Source: Leisingera sp. ANG59 (lineage in GTDB: Bacteria > Pseudomonadota > Alphaproteobacteria > Rhodobacterales > Rhodobacteraceae). Taken from it: 64,000 nt of DNA. The position numbers and the translations under genes were made by a program. This document shows positions 63,568 through 64,000 of the stretch, in pieces. The stretch covers positions 239,964 to 303,963 of the forward strand of contig NZ_WLCM01000001.1 of the NCBI RefSeq assembly GCF_013317235.1, read 5' to 3'. A model generated the notes under the pieces. That model had not been told where the DNA came from. It saw only the letters and a program-made list of their open reading frames with translations, and searched no databases. Each line of letters begins with the position of its first letter. Position 1 is the stretch's first letter.

Positions 63568-64000
63568 ATGAGCAGCGAAGGGAAAGCTGAGATCAAACCC
63601 GCCGGCGAGAATCACCGCGCCGCCGCCGAGGCGGTGCCGGTTTCCGGTCCCGCGCCGGTAACGGACGCGGCTGTGCGGGCTGTGCCGCGGCGGCGGCGCT
63701 GGCGGCTGCTGCGCGGGCTGGTCTGGGTGCTGGCGCTGCTGAGTTTTCTGGCTGCCGGCGCGGTCTATTTCGGGATCGGCACACGGCTGGATGCACCGGA
63801 TTGGGTCAGGGACCGGGTTGAAGCCCGGATCGAGCGGCATCTGAACGGGTTGCAGGTCGAGTTCGGCGCCATCCAAGTTGTGGTTAACAAGGGCTGGCGG
63901 CCGCGGGTGAGCCTGCGGGATGTGGTGTTGCGGCACCCGGATGGCAGCGTCTTTGCCCAGTTGGCCGATGCCCAGGCGAGCCTGGCGATGCGGCCCCTGC
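63568..64000 (+). CDS. AsmA/DUF3971-like membrane protein, 3' end outside window
   Basis: An open frame begins at ATG 63568 and runs to the last base without a stop. It encodes a charged and Pro/Ala-rich N-terminus, an arginine cluster, then a membrane helix (LLRGLVWVLALLSFLAAGAVYFGIGTRL) and DWVRDRVEARIERHLNGLQVEFG, then RPRVSLRDVVLRHPDGSVFAQLADAQASL. This is the usual beginning of a DUF3971/AsmA-like (YhdP-type) inner-membrane protein with a large periplasmic domain, thought to bridge lipids to the outer membrane. The start codon is supported by frame and topology rather than a strong ribosome binding site. Confidence 0.75.
   Translation, partial: MSSEGKAEIKPAGENHRAAAEAVPVSGPAPVTDAAVRAVPRRRRWRLLRGLVWVLALLSFLAAGAVYFGIGTRLDAPDWVRDRVEARIERHLNGLQVEFGAIQVVVNKGWRPRVSLRDVVLRHPDGSVFAQLADAQASLAMRPL

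Overview
The window reads as chromosome of a Rhodobacteraceae bacterium of the Roseobacter group. A Leisingera- or Phaeobacter-like genus is my guess; no 16S gene is present to confirm it. The evidence is high GC, a complete RcGTA-type gene transfer agent (GTA) cluster, pyruvate dehydrogenase E1-beta carrying its own lipoyl domain, a CtrA-type box, and porins and terminators of alphaproteobacterial style. Genes are dense, with many stop/start overlaps.

Layout. 1-4283 is the right end of a P2-type prophage: tape measure, U, X and D tail genes, then a 61-bp 3' piece of tRNA-Leu(UAG), the expected attachment-site scar. 4457-8559 holds two 372-residue porins and trigger factor. 8660-12696 holds a small alpha/beta protein, a lytic transglycosylase lipoprotein, the ribosomal operon rpsF-rpsR-rplI and a membrane protein behind a CtrA-like box. 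12852-16098 has three YceI-domain genes, one fused to cytochrome b561, and a His-rich exported protein. 16518-25523 is the fatty acid block fabD, fabG, acpP, fabF, with mltG overlapping fabF. Interspersed are a lipoprotein, a HisA-like enzyme with altered active-site residues and two membrane-anchored PilZ proteins. 25591-26923 holds a HAD phosphatase and an unknown protein.

27137-41946 is the GTA: terminase subunits, portal, g3.5, prohead protease, capsid, adaptor, stopper, tail terminator, tail tube, g10, g10.1, tape measure, distal tail, hub, NlpC/P60 peptidase and tip protein, in canonical order. Three features stand out. An inverted-repeat element of 19 nt occurs identically upstream of g1 and g3. 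A nested RNA hairpin sits between capsid and adaptor genes. The tail terminator gene g8 has a premature TGA while its frame stays open to the normal end.

42019-64000 is housekeeping: a DksA-like protein, cysE, a chemotaxis receptor, cysK, a membrane protein, the pdhA-pdhB-(86 aa)-pdhC operon, a frameshifted SDR gene, ftsB, pgk, two overlapping cyclophilins, a DUF3179 protein, an RTX protein, a bactofilin-LytM pair, a decayed immunity-like gene with two in-frame stops, a winged-helix/ribosome-modulation-factor fusion, a DUF455 protein, bcp, and the start of an AsmA-like gene cut by the window end.

No CRISPR array, rRNA, intact tRNA or insertion sequence was seen.
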